A DNA stretch of 64,000 nucleotides from CAYNKA01 sp964397655 (GTDB lineage: Bacteria; Spirochaetota; Spirochaetia; DTKZ01). Made by a program: the position numbers and the translations under genes. This document shows positions 16,492-25,317 of this stretch, one piece after another (position 1 is the first letter of the stretch; each line of letters begins with the position of its first letter). The notes under the pieces are model-generated. The model was not told where the DNA came from and made no database searches. It saw only the letters and a list, made by a program, of their open reading frames with translations. Location of the stretch: positions 1 to 64,000 of the forward strand of contig CAYNKA010000001.1 in the NCBI GenBank assembly GCA_964397655.1. The letters are read 5' to 3'.

Positions 16492-18081
16492 ATGCGCGAA
16501 AAACGATCGGTGGGGAAAAAAGTGTTTTCCGTCCTCATCGTATTCGCCGTCATGATCGGCTGCAAGGAATCAAGCGATGACGAGGGAGGAGACTCCTTCA
16601 AGCTCACCTTCGACAAGAACGCCGCCGACGCGACCGGGACGATGACGGCCCTTGCGATAACCCCGGGAACAGCGGTGACCCTCACGGCGAACGCCTTCAG
16701 CCGGAACGGCTGGAACTTCCAGGGTTGGGCCGCAACAGCGGCAGGGAACGCAATCTATGCGGACAAGGCGAGCTACACGCCGGGCGAGGCCGACGTCACG
16801 CTCTACGCGAAGTGGAAAACCTGGACTAAACTGGTCGGCGCGACCATCGACAGCGTGAACACCCTGATCGCCCTCGATTCGAGCGACAACTGCTATATAG
16901 CCGGCAAGGCGACCTCGAGCGTCGACGATCAGGTCATCTCCGGAACCAAGGACGCCTTCGTGGTGAAGTACGACGCGAAGGGCGTTCGGCAGTGGACCCG
17001 TTTAGTCGGAGCGAATCCGTCCAGCACCTTCAACGTCACCGGGATCGCCGTCGATGCGAACGGGAACTGCTGCGTCACCGGGTATACCGACGCGGCCTTC
17101 GACGGGGAGACTCTGACGGGACAGCGGGACACGTTCCTCGTGAAGTACGATTCGAGCGGGAACAAGGTGTGGACGCGCATGCTCGGCGCTCCCAGCAACA
17201 AGATTACCTATGCCTTCGGCGTCGGCACGGATGCGGCCGGAAAATGGTACGTCGCCGGACACACGACGGGAAACCTGCCAGGAGCAGCCCTGAATGCGAA
17301 TACCGGTCTCTTCATCGCGAAGTACGCGTCCGACGGTACCTTCGTGTGGGCGAAAATACTCGAAGGCTCGGCAGGGACGGATTTGACCTACGGTTTCGGA
17401 GGGATAGCGACGGACGCCGCGGGAAACAGTGTCGTCGCGGGAAAGACCGAATGCGCTTTGAACGGCCAGGCCTATTCGGGGGCGTCTGGCGACGCCTTCG
17501 CCGCGAAGTACGACGCATCGGGCAACCTCATCTGGGCGCGCCTCCTCGGAAGCGGCGTTTCAGGGAAAAACACCCAGGCGAACAGGGTCGCCCTCGATTC
17601 GAGCGGTAACTCCTACGTGACGGGCTGGACTCAGGCGGGCATCGGCGGCCAGACGCTGACCGGGTATCCGGACGCCTTCGTCGCGAAGTACGACTCCTCC
17701 GGGAACTTGCAGTGGACGAGGCTCCTCGGCGTGAGTGGCGCCGCTACGACCGGCTACGGCGTCGCGGCGGATTCGAACGGCGCGAGTTACGTGACGGGCG
17801 ATACCTTCGGGGCACTCGACGGGAACTCGCTCAGCGGCTGGGGAGACGCCTTCCTCGCGAAATACGACTCCGCGGGCAACAAGCAGTGGACCAGGCTCCT
17901 CGGAGCGACGGGATCTACATCCGCCACCACAGGGTACGGAATCGTCCTGGATTCGAGCGGTGACTGCTATGTCTCCGGTGAAATCGATTCCTATGAAACG
18001 ACAGCTTACACCTTCGACGGGATTGCGTTAGGGTCTGCCGCCGCAAAGTCCTCTTTCGTGACCACGGCGTTCAACCAGTAA
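16492..18081 (+). CDS. SBBP-repeat lipoprotein
   Basis: 529 residues from ATG 16492 (AGGAG 6 bases upstream; a TTG at 16486 is also possible). An N-terminal lipobox (FAVMIGC) indicates lipid anchoring. It is followed by one InlB B-repeat-like (Listeria-Bacteroides) domain at about 35-110, ending VTLYAKW. Then come seven or so SBBP beta-propeller repeats with the motif DAFVAKYDSSGNLQWTRLLG, spaced about 60-65 residues. Repeats are close to one another at DNA level, for example GACGCCTTCGTCGCGAAGTA. It is probably a surface or periplasmic binding protein; the ligand is unknown. A good terminator follows. Confidence 0.85.
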   Translation: MREKRSVGKKVFSVLIVFAVMIGCKESSDDEGGDSFKLTFDKNAADATGTMTALAITPGTAVTLTANAFSRNGWNFQGWAATAAGNAIYADKASYTPGEADVTLYAKWKTWTKLVGATIDSVNTLIALDSSDNCYIAGKATSSVDDQVISGTKDAFVVKYDAKGVRQWTRLVGANPSSTFNVTGIAVDANGNCCVTGYTDAAFDGETLTGQRDTFLVKYDSSGNKVWTRMLGAPSNKITYAFGVGTDAAGKWYVAGHTTGNLPGAALNANTGLFIAKYASDGTFVWAKILEGSAGTDLTYGFGGIATDAAGNSVVAGKTECALNGQAYSGASGDAFAAKYDASGNLIWARLLGSGVSGKNTQANRVALDSSGNSYVTGWTQAGIGGQTLTGYPDAFVAKYDSSGNLQWTRLLGVSGAATTGYGVAADSNGASYVTGDTFGALDGNSLSGWGDAFLAKYDSAGNKQWTRLLGATGSTSATTGYGIVLDSSGDCYVSGEIDSYETTAYTFDGIALGSAAAKSSFVTTAFNQ

Positions 18082-18100
18082 ACGGGAATCGACGCGACGC

Positions 18101-18131
18101 GGCCCGGGGCTTCGGTTCCGGGCCTTTTTTT
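18101..18131 (+). terminator. Rho-independent terminator after the SBBP gene
   Basis: GGCCCGG (18101-18107) pairs with CCGGGCC (18118-18124), followed by seven Ts. Confidence 0.88.
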
Positions 18132-18198
18132 AAGGACAATCATTCTCCGGATCCTCGTACACCGGGCGAAAATTCGTATTCGGAAAAACAAGAAATCC

Positions 18199-18227
18199 TT
18201 GACAATACCGGCTGATGACTTCATACT
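18199..18227 (+). promoter_or_regulatory. Sigma70 promoter of the catabolic operon
   Basis: TTGACA (18199-18204), 17-base spacer, CATACT (18222-18227). It leaves a leader of about 95 bases before the transketolase start, containing a small palindrome GATATATC near 18234 that could be an operator for the operon's FadR-type regulator. Confidence 0.65.
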
Positions 18228-18327
18228 GCTACTGATATATCTCTACAATATGAGAAAGTCCTCGGGCGGGGGCGACCGCCGGTTCGGCGTACCTCGCCGG
18301 AAGACAAGAAATAACAAAGGAGACGCT

Positions 18328-19161
18328 ATGTCGTTGTCCAAAGAAAGGAAGGCGTATCTCGAGGACCTCTGCAGGAAGTTCCGGATCACGCTCATCGACA
18401 CGCTCTACAAGATCCAGACCGGGCATCCCGGCGGGTCGCTCTCCGCGACCGAAATCATCACGACGCTGTACTTCGAAAAGATGAAGGTCGATCCCAAGAA
18501 TCCGCAGTGGGCGGACAGGGACCGTTTCGTGCTCGGCAAGGGCCATGCGGCTCCCATGCTGTACATCGCGCTCGCCGAGAAGGGCTTCTTCCCGAAGGAG
18601 GAACTCGCGACGCTGAGACAGCTCGACAGCCGCCTCCAGGGCCATCCCTGCGCGAAGAAGACTCCCGGCGTCGAACTCTCGACCGGGCCCCTCGGGCTCG
18701 GCCTTTCGGCGGCCCTCGGCATGGCCCTCGGACTCAGGCTCGACAGGAAGGACGCTACGGTCTACGCGCTTCTCGGGGACGGGGAGATCCAGGAAGGCAT
18801 AGTCTGGGAGGCGGCGATGGCAGCCGCGAAGTTCAAGCTCGACAACGTCGTGGCCATCCTCGACAGGAACGGCGTCCAACTCGACGGCACGGTCGAGGAG
18901 ATCATGCCCCTGGGCGACGTGAAGGCGAAGTTCGAGTCCTTCGGCTGGAACGCGATCCTCGCCGACGGCCACAAGGTCGAGGAGATCTCGGACGCGGTGG
19001 ACGCGGCGAAGAAGGTGAAGGGCAGGCCCAGCATCGTCATCGCAAAGACCGTGAAGGGCAAGGGAGTCTCCTTCATGGAAGGGAAGAACACCTGGCACGG
19101 CAAGCCGATCGCCCAGGCCGAATATGAAGCCGCCAAGGCGGAATTGACAGGAGCGAAGTGA
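18328..19161 (+). CDS. Transketolase, N-terminal (ThDP-binding) subunit
   Basis: 277 residues from ATG 18328 with AAGGAG 6 bases upstream. It covers the first transketolase domain: GHPGGSLS near residue 32, GKGHAAPMLY, and the ThDP motif GDGEIQEG ... LDRNGVQLDG (about residues 151-190). The second half is the next gene, overlapping by one base. Split transketolases are common in anaerobes. The pair moves two-carbon units between ketoses and aldoses, and in catabolic operons is often specialised for one sugar. It is the first gene of the operon, so it may act on the product of the dehydrogenases downstream rather than serve the general pentose phosphate pathway. Confidence 0.9.
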   Translation: MSLSKERKAYLEDLCRKFRITLIDTLYKIQTGHPGGSLSATEIITTLYFEKMKVDPKNPQWADRDRFVLGKGHAAPMLYIALAEKGFFPKEELATLRQLDSRLQGHPCAKKTPGVELSTGPLGLGLSAALGMALGLRLDRKDATVYALLGDGEIQEGIVWEAAMAAAKFKLDNVVAILDRNGVQLDGTVEEIMPLGDVKAKFESFGWNAILADGHKVEEISDAVDAAKKVKGRPSIVIAKTVKGKGVSFMEGKNTWHGKPIAQAEYEAAKAELTGAK

Positions 19162-20093
19162 TGGCAGGAAAACCCATGCGCCAGGCCTACGGGGAAGCCC
19201 TCGTGGAGCTCGGCAAGAAATACCAGGACATCGTGGTCCTCGACGCGGACGTGGCGAGCTCGACCCGGAGCGTCGTGTTCGCCCAGGCCTTCCCCGAGCG
19301 TTTCTTCAACGTGGGCATCGCGGAGATGAACATGGCCGCCATGGCGGCCGGCCTTTCGACCACGGGGAAGATCCCCTTCATCAACACCTTCGCGTGCTTC
19401 ATGGTCCTTCGCTGCGCGGACCCGATCCGCAGCCTCATGGCCTACACGAACCTCAACGTGAAGATCGCGGGCACCTACGCTGGCCTCTCCGATTCCTACG
19501 ACGGAGCGAGCCACCATTCGGTGATGGACCTCGCGTTCTTCCGCGCCCTCCCGCACATGGTAGTACTCTCTCCCTGCGACGGGCCGGAGGCCGCGAAGGC
19601 CGCCGAGGCCGCGGTCCTGCACAAGGGACCCGTTTACCTTCGCCTCCACCGGAACGAGGTTCCGGACCTCACCGATCCGAAGGATCCCTTCGTCATCGGC
19701 AAGGGCAGGATACTCCGGGACGGAAAGGACGTGACGGTCATCGCCACCGGCTACATGGTGAGCAAGGCAATGGCGGCGGCCGATCTGCTCGCGAAGGAGG
19801 GCGTTTCCGCCCGGATCGTGAACATGCCGTCGATCAAGCCGCTCGATAGGGACCTGGTGCTCCGCTGCGCGGCCGAGACGAGGGGCATCGTGACCGCGGA
19901 GGAGCATTCGATCATCGGAGGCCTCGGAGGAGCCGTTGCGGAGTGCCTCGCGGAGGCGAGGCCCGCGCCCATGGCCTTCGTCGGAATGAACGATACCTTC
20001 GCCGAGTCCGGCGATTACGAGAAGCTGCTCGAGAAGTACGGCCTCTCCGCGGGGAGGATAGCGGAGAAGGCGAAACTGCTGCTGAAAAAATGA
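19161..20093 (+). CDS. Transketolase, C-terminal subunit
   Basis: 310 residues from ATG 19161, overlapping the previous stop as TGATG, with GGAG 7 bases upstream. It contains the pyrimidine-binding domain with the catalytic Glu in GIAEMNMAAMAAGLS (about residue 53) and the C-terminal transketolase domain. It completes the enzyme with the upstream subunit. A terminator-like hairpin follows directly, so these two genes may be made in excess over the rest of the operon. Confidence 0.9.
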   Translation: MAGKPMRQAYGEALVELGKKYQDIVVLDADVASSTRSVVFAQAFPERFFNVGIAEMNMAAMAAGLSTTGKIPFINTFACFMVLRCADPIRSLMAYTNLNVKIAGTYAGLSDSYDGASHHSVMDLAFFRALPHMVVLSPCDGPEAAKAAEAAVLHKGPVYLRLHRNEVPDLTDPKDPFVIGKGRILRDGKDVTVIATGYMVSKAMAAADLLAKEGVSARIVNMPSIKPLDRDLVLRCAAETRGIVTAEEHSIIGGLGGAVAECLAEARPAPMAFVGMNDTFAESGDYEKLLEKYGLSAGRIAEKAKLLLKK

Positions 20094-20101
20094 GGAGGAA
20101 G

Positions 20102-20123
20102 CCGGGCCCCCGCCCGGTTTTTT
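20102..20123 (+). terminator. Hairpin with T run inside the operon
   Basis: CCGGGC (20102-20107), loop CCCC, GCCCGG (20112-20117) and six Ts (20118-20123), only 25 bases before the next start codon. It may partly stop transcription so that transketolase is produced above the downstream genes. Confidence 0.65.
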
Positions 20124-20148
20124 CCGTGTCCCCAACAAGGAGCTGTCA

Positions 20149-21186
20149 ATGAAAGGGCTTGTGAAATACGAAAAGGGCGACGGGTTCATGGAAATCCGGG
20201 ACGTGCCGGAACCGAAGCCCGGCCGCGGGCAGGTGAAGATCGAGGTCAAATACACGGGGATCTGCGGATCGGACCTGCACATCTACCATTACGACATCGG
20301 CATTCCCATCAGGCCGCCGGTCATCACCGGGCACGAATTCTCCGGCGTAATCGTCGAGGTCGGGGAAGGCGTCGAAGGCTGGAAGGTCGGCGACCGCGTG
20401 GTCTCCGAGACGGCCTTCTCCTACTGCGGCGTATGCATGCACTGCAGGGAAGGGTACTACAACCTCTGCAACGAGAGACGAACCCTCGGCTACTGGTACG
20501 ACGGAGCCTTCGCTCCCTATACCGTGGTCCCCGCCGCACGGCTCCATGCGCTCCCCGATTCGATTTCCTTCCTCTCCGGCGCGCTCATGGAGCCCCTCGC
20601 GTGCATCACCCACGCGGTCATGGAACTCACCGCGATCCAGGCCGGCGACATCGTCCTCGTCTCCGGGCCCGGCGCCATAGGGCTCGCCACCATGCAGGTC
20701 GCGAAGGCCCACGGCGCCAAGGTCCTCGTGGCGGGAACAACGGTGGACCTGGAGAGGCTCGAAATAGCGAAGAAGCTCGGGGCGGACTGGGTGGTCAACA
20801 TCCAGGAGAAGAACCTGCTCGAACGGGTCGCTGAGCTCACGGACGGCGTGGGGGTCGACGTGACCCTCGAATGCTCGGGCAACGCGAAGGGAACCGACGC
20901 CGGCATCCTCGCCACGAGGAAACGAGGACAACTCACCCAGATCGGCCTGCCGGGGAAACCGATCACGATCGACTTCGAGAAGATCTGCTACCGGGAGATC
21001 AGGGTCACCGGATCCCTCGGTTCGCGATGGACGTCATGGGAGAAGGCCCTGGCCCTCGTGAAGGACAGGAAGGTCTTGCTGGAGCCCCTCGCCTCGGATA
21101 TCATTCCCCTGTCGGACTGGAAGAAGGCCTTCGACATGTTCGAGGCCAAGAAGGGCCTGAAGATCGTGATCGATCCGACGAAGTGA
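20149..21186 (+). CDS. Zinc-dependent polyol/threonine-type dehydrogenase
   Basis: 345 residues of the medium-chain dehydrogenase family. The catalytic zinc ligands are in GICGSDLH and GHEFSG (Cys about 39, His-Glu about 64-65). The four structural zinc cysteines lie in YCGVCMHCREGYYNLC. The NAD fold carries GPGAIGLATMQ. Closest in style to L-iditol/sorbitol, L-threonine or 2,3-butanediol dehydrogenases. In this operon it probably oxidises a polyol or sugar alcohol hydroxyl to the ketone. AAGGAG precedes ATG 20149. Confidence 0.88.
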   Translation: MKGLVKYEKGDGFMEIRDVPEPKPGRGQVKIEVKYTGICGSDLHIYHYDIGIPIRPPVITGHEFSGVIVEVGEGVEGWKVGDRVVSETAFSYCGVCMHCREGYYNLCNERRTLGYWYDGAFAPYTVVPAARLHALPDSISFLSGALMEPLACITHAVMELTAIQAGDIVLVSGPGAIGLATMQVAKAHGAKVLVAGTTVDLERLEIAKKLGADWVVNIQEKNLLERVAELTDGVGVDVTLECSGNAKGTDAGILATRKRGQLTQIGLPGKPITIDFEKICYREIRVTGSLGSRWTSWEKALALVKDRKVLLEPLASDIIPLSDWKKAFDMFEAKKGLKIVIDPTK

Positions 21187-21211
21187 ACCGGTGTTCGCAC
21201 AACCAGGAGAC

Positions 21212-21871
21212 ATGATCAAGGAAGCCGCGCCGATACCGGCGCTCCAGGAAAAAGTCTACCGTCGGCTCAAGGAACGCATCATCAACTGCGAGATGCTCCC
21301 GGGGGCGGTGATCTCGGAGGATCTGCTCGCGGGGGATTTCGGCACTTCTCGGACTCCGATACGCGAGGCCCTGCTCAGGCTCCAGAGGGAAAACCTCGTC
21401 GTCATCTTCCCGAGGCAGGGGACCTTCGTGTCGCAGATCTCCCTCAAGGACATCTACGAGGTCTACCAGATCCGCCAGATCATCGAGCCGCGGGTGGCGA
21501 GGCTCGTATGCAGGAGCCTCGATCCCGAGGTCCTGGAAAAATTCCGGGCCTCCTTCAAGGATGTAGGCGACGACGACGGCTCCTTCCTCGAATGGTTCAA
21601 GGCGGACAGGGAGTTCCACAACTACATCCTGGAACGGAGCAACAACCGTCATCTCGTTCAGCTCTACGGAACGATCATGGACCAGAGCCAAAGAATGAGG
21701 GTCCTCGCCGGAAGGCTTCCGATGAGGATGGTGGAAACGAACCGCGAGCATCTGGAACTCGTGGACGCGCTCCTCTCCAAGAACGAGGACAGGATCGAAA
21801 AGACGATGACGGCCCACATCCTGGCGTCCCGCGACGGGGCGCTCAAGGTCGACGGGTTCATCCACGATTGA
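21212..21871 (+). CDS. GntR-family regulator, FadR (FCD) subgroup
   Basis: 219 residues from ATG 21212. GTG 21191 is an alternative start in the same frame; neither has an ideal Shine-Dalgarno spacing. An N-terminal winged helix (LQEKVYRRLKERI ... SRTPIREALLRLQ, about 5-70) is followed by an all-helical FCD ligand domain with likely metal-binding residues in DREFHNYIL and NREHLEL. FCD regulators usually sense the organic acid or sugar acid substrate of their own operon, which supports a sugar-acid theme here. It probably represses this operon until the substrate binds. Confidence 0.88.
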   Translation: MIKEAAPIPALQEKVYRRLKERIINCEMLPGAVISEDLLAGDFGTSRTPIREALLRLQRENLVVIFPRQGTFVSQISLKDIYEVYQIRQIIEPRVARLVCRSLDPEVLEKFRASFKDVGDDDGSFLEWFKADREFHNYILERSNNRHLVQLYGTIMDQSQRMRVLAGRLPMRMVETNREHLELVDALLSKNEDRIEKTMTAHILASRDGALKVDGFIHD

Positions 21872-21894
21872 GTATTATTTATTGGAGGAAATAC

Positions 21895-23166
21895 ATGAAC
21901 GATTTCGAACAGGCACGAAAACTCATGAAGGATTGGAAGGGCGATTCCTACGTCTACGGAAACGGGGTCCTCGACAGGATAGGCCCCGTTGCCGCGAAGG
22001 TCGCGAAGAAGGTCGCCCTCATCTACACCGAATATCCCGGCGTGGACGCCTACGTCGCGAGGATCAAGAGAAACCTTTCCGACGCGGGCGTCAAGGACGT
22101 CACGGTCATCGTGGGCGCCGCGCCCAACGCGCCCCGTGAGGACCTTCTCAGGATCAGCCAGGAACTCAAGGCTTCGGGAGCCGAGCTCGTGGTGAGCTTC
22201 GGCGGCGGCAGCACCATCGACGCCGCCAAGGCCGCCGAGGTCCTCCGGACCCTGGGCGGCGGCGTGGACGAGTACTTCGGCACGAACATGGTGACCGAGG
22301 CGGCGAAGAAACAGGGCAAGACCCTGAGGCCCCACATGGCCGTTCAGACCGCCGCCTCCACCGGCGCCCATCTCACCAAGTACTCGAACATCACCGACTA
22401 CAAGAGTGGGCAGAAGAAGCTCATCGTCGACATGGCGATCGTCCCGACATATCCGGTCTTCGACTTCGAGGTCACCCATTCGGCTCCGATGAGCCTCACC
22501 TCGGACGGCGCCCTCGACGGCGTGGCCCACATCCTCGAGGTCATCTTCGGCCTCGTGGGAAAGCCCAATTACGAGACCATGGAAGCCATCGCCAAGCCCG
22601 GCCTCAAGCTCATCCTCGACCATCTCCCCGAGGTCATCAAGAATCCCAAGGACGCGAAGGCCCGCGAAGCCCTCTGCCTCGCCACCGACCTCGGAGGCTA
22701 CGCCATCATGGTCGGCGGGACGAACGGCGCGCACCTCACGAGCTTCTCCCTGGTCGACGTGCTCAGCCACGGTAGGGCCTGCGCGCTCATGAATCCCTAC
22801 TATCTCGTCTTCTTCGCTCCGGCCATCGAGAAGCCCCTGAAGCTCGTCGCCTCCGTCTACAAGGAAGCCGGCTACCTCCAGGGCGACTACGCTAAGCTCT
22901 CCGGTAAGGAACTCGGGATCGCCGTTGCCGAGGCCATGTTCGCCTTCGCGAAGAAGATCAACTTCCCGACCAAGCTCTCGGAGGTGAAGGGGTTCACCCA
23001 GGCCCACATCGACCGGGCGCTCACCGCGGCAAAGGACCCGCAGCTCAAGATGAAGCTCGAGAACATGCCGGTGCCGCTCACCGCCGCCTCGGTCGACGAG
23101 TACATGGGACCGATCCTCACCGCGGCGAGGGACGGCGATCTCGGCCTCATCAAGTGCATGAAGTGA
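21895..23166 (+). CDS. Iron-containing alcohol dehydrogenase
   Basis: 423 residues from ATG 21895, with GGAGG 6 bases upstream. The NAD site is GGGSTIDAAKA (about residues 103-113). The metal ligands of the Fe-ADH family fit the Asp in SDGALDG, the His in GVAHILE and the His in SHGRACALMNP. It is longer than the usual 380-390 residues and differs in detail from the second Fe-ADH at 32369, so the substrates likely differ. A reductive or oxidative step on an aldehyde or hydroxyacid is expected from context. Confidence 0.85.
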   Translation: MNDFEQARKLMKDWKGDSYVYGNGVLDRIGPVAAKVAKKVALIYTEYPGVDAYVARIKRNLSDAGVKDVTVIVGAAPNAPREDLLRISQELKASGAELVVSFGGGSTIDAAKAAEVLRTLGGGVDEYFGTNMVTEAAKKQGKTLRPHMAVQTAASTGAHLTKYSNITDYKSGQKKLIVDMAIVPTYPVFDFEVTHSAPMSLTSDGALDGVAHILEVIFGLVGKPNYETMEAIAKPGLKLILDHLPEVIKNPKDAKAREALCLATDLGGYAIMVGGTNGAHLTSFSLVDVLSHGRACALMNPYYLVFFAPAIEKPLKLVASVYKEAGYLQGDYAKLSGKELGIAVAEAMFAFAKKINFPTKLSEVKGFTQAHIDRALTAAKDPQLKMKLENMPVPLTAASVDEYMGPILTAARDGDLGLIKCMK

Positions 23167-23182
23167 GGGGCGGGAAACGGCG

Positions 23183-24460
23183 ATGAAAGTGATACTTGCC
23201 TACGGAAAGACGGGACTAGAGATAACCCTGCCAGACGGAGTGCCGGTGCGGGTGGTGGAACCGACCTTCGTGAAGGCGGGGGACGATCAGAAGGGCCTCA
23301 TCGCCGCGTCCCTCCGGAATCCGGTCGGGACTCCGCCACTCGCGAAGATGGTGAAGCCCGGGAACACGGTCGCGGTGGTGTTCAGCGACATCACCCGACC
23401 GACGCCGAACCATCTCATCATACCGGCCGTGCTCGATGAGCTCGAGGCGGCCGGGGTTCCCGGGAAGAACATCACCCTCTTCAACTCCACGGGGACCCAC
23501 AGGCTCAACACCGACGCGGAGCTCGAGGGCATGCTCGGTGCCGACGTCGTGAAGAACTACCGCATCGTCCAGAACGACGCGAGGGCCTCCGGGCAGCATG
23601 TCGTCGTGGGAAGGACGAGGAGCGGGAACGAGGTGAAACTGCAGAAGGACTTTCTCGCCTGCAGCTTCAAGATCCTCACCGGCTTCATCGAACCGCACTT
23701 CTTCGCCGGCTTCTCGGGCGGAGGAAAGGCGGTCATGCCCGGCATGGCCCACCTCGACACGGTCATGCGGAACCACAACGCGAGGAACATCGACGACGAG
23801 AAGGCGAACTGGGGAGTCCTCGACGGCAACCCCATAAGGAGCGAGGTGAACGAGGCCGCATCCCTCGCGAAGCCGGATTTCCTCGTGAACGTGACCCTCA
23901 ACAAGAACAAGGATGTGACCGCCTCCTTTGCGGGCGATTGGATGAAGGCCTACGCCGAAGGCACGGCATACGTGAAGAAGACCGCCATGGTCCGCACGGA
24001 TTCGCTCTACGACGTGGTGATCACCTCGAACTCCGGCTACCCCCTGGACCTGAACCTCTACCAGGCGGTGAAGGGGATGAGCGCGGCGGCCAAGGTCGTG
24101 AAACCCGGCGGCTCGATCGTCGTCGCGGCCGAATGCTGGGACGGGATCCCGGACCACGGCTCATTCGGCAAGCTCCTCCGCGAAGCCAGGGACGCCGACG
24201 ACCTCCTCGCGATGATCCGGAAGGAAGGCTTCATGATGGACGACCAGTGGCAGGCCCAGATCCTCGCCCTCATCGCCAAGAAGGCCGACATCTACGTCCA
24301 CGCATCGGGCCTGTCGGCGGAAAAGATCCGGGAGGCGAAGCTCAGGCCCTGCGCTTCGATCGACGACCTGGTCGCGGAACTCGTCGCGAAATACGGGAAG
24401 GGCACGAAGATCTGCGTGCTGCCCGAGGGGCCCCAAACCATACCATACTACGAAGGATGA
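23183..24460 (+). CDS. LarA-family nickel-dependent racemase/epimerase
   Basis: 425 residues matching lactate racemase LarA. Candidate catalytic residues are His 106 (NSTGTH), His 172 (FIEPH), Lys 182 (SGGGK, which anchors the nickel pincer cofactor) and His 198 (MRNH). LarA homologues are known to racemise or epimerise several 2-hydroxyacids, including malate and aldonates. The nearby polyol and sugar enzymes make an aldonate or other sugar acid more likely than lactate. The cofactor genes larB, larC and larE are not in the window, so they must be elsewhere if the enzyme is active. It starts 16 bases after the previous gene. Confidence 0.88.
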   Translation: MKVILAYGKTGLEITLPDGVPVRVVEPTFVKAGDDQKGLIAASLRNPVGTPPLAKMVKPGNTVAVVFSDITRPTPNHLIIPAVLDELEAAGVPGKNITLFNSTGTHRLNTDAELEGMLGADVVKNYRIVQNDARASGQHVVVGRTRSGNEVKLQKDFLACSFKILTGFIEPHFFAGFSGGGKAVMPGMAHLDTVMRNHNARNIDDEKANWGVLDGNPIRSEVNEAASLAKPDFLVNVTLNKNKDVTASFAGDWMKAYAEGTAYVKKTAMVRTDSLYDVVITSNSGYPLDLNLYQAVKGMSAAAKVVKPGGSIVVAAECWDGIPDHGSFGKLLREARDADDLLAMIRKEGFMMDDQWQAQILALIAKKADIYVHASGLSAEKIREAKLRPCASIDDLVAELVAKYGKGTKICVLPEGPQTIPYYEG

Positions 24461-24466
24461 ACGATC

Positions 24467-25288
24467 ATGGAAAAAAGGCTTGAAGGGAAATTCGCGCTCG
24501 TGAGCGGCGCCGGCTCCGGCATAGGCAAGGGCGTGGCCCTCCGGCTCGCGCGGGAAGGCGCGGCGGTGGCGGTCGCGGACATAAATCAGGACGGGATCGA
24601 CGCGACGGCGAAGGAGATCAAGGGTTCGGGCGGAAGGGCCTTCGCCGTGCGGCTCGACATTTCCAGACCCTCCGACATCCAGGCTGTCCTGGAAAAAGTC
24701 GTCGCCGAATTCGGAAGGATCGACATCTTCGTGAACACGGCCGGAGTGGTCCAGAGCAAGAATTTCTGCGAAGTGACCGAGGCCGAGTGGGACCGGGTCA
24801 TCGACATCAACCAGAAGGGAACGGCATTCTCCGTGCAGGCGGTCGGCGCCCAGATGATCAAACAGGTGCCGGAATCCGTGAAGAAGGCGGGATTCGCAGA
24901 CAGGTCGTACGGGAAGATCGTCGTCTTCACATCGATCTCCGGACGGCGGGGCAGGGCGTACCAGCTTTCCTACGCGGCGAGCAAAGCCGCCGTCATCTCC
25001 ATAACCCAGTCCGCGGCACTGGCCTTCGCCCCCTACAACATCAACGTGAACGCCGTGGCGCCGAGCGTCGTCAAGACCCCGATGTGGGACGAGAACAACC
25101 GCGAGAAGGAAAAGGCCTTCGGCATCGACGCCCGGAAGACGAGCGACGAGTTCATAGCGAAGATCCCGCTCAAGAGGCCGGGTACCGTCGAGGACATGGC
25201 CGCAGCGGTTGCCTTCCTCTGTTCGAGCGACGCCGACTACGTCACGGGTCAGACCCTGAACGTGGACGGCGGATTCGAGATGAACTAG
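24467..25288 (+). CDS. Short-chain dehydrogenase/reductase 1
   Basis: 273 residues. GAGSGIG (about 13-19) binds NAD(P), the NTAG motif is at about 88-91, and the catalytic Ser-Tyr-Lys set is in the SISGRRG region and YAASK. The C-terminal GQTLNVDGGF is typical of classical SDRs. An insertion of about 15 residues before the catalytic Ser (PESVKKAGFADRSYGK) is unusual and resembles sorbitol/xylitol-type dehydrogenases. It starts 6 bases after larA. Its acidic Asp after beta-2 (VADIN) suggests NAD rather than NADP. Confidence 0.87.
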   Translation: MEKRLEGKFALVSGAGSGIGKGVALRLAREGAAVAVADINQDGIDATAKEIKGSGGRAFAVRLDISRPSDIQAVLEKVVAEFGRIDIFVNTAGVVQSKNFCEVTEAEWDRVIDINQKGTAFSVQAVGAQMIKQVPESVKKAGFADRSYGKIVVFTSISGRRGRAYQLSYAASKAAVISITQSAALAFAPYNINVNAVAPSVVKTPMWDENNREKEKAFGIDARKTSDEFIAKIPLKRPGTVEDMAAAVAFLCSSDADYVTGQTLNVDGGFEMN

Positions 25289-25317
25289 ACCGCGCAACAC
25301 CACGAAAGGAGCCGTTG

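Noticed and set aside
18762..20282. 506-residue minus-strand frame across the transketolase genes
   Set aside because: High-GC shadow of two clearly recognisable genes.
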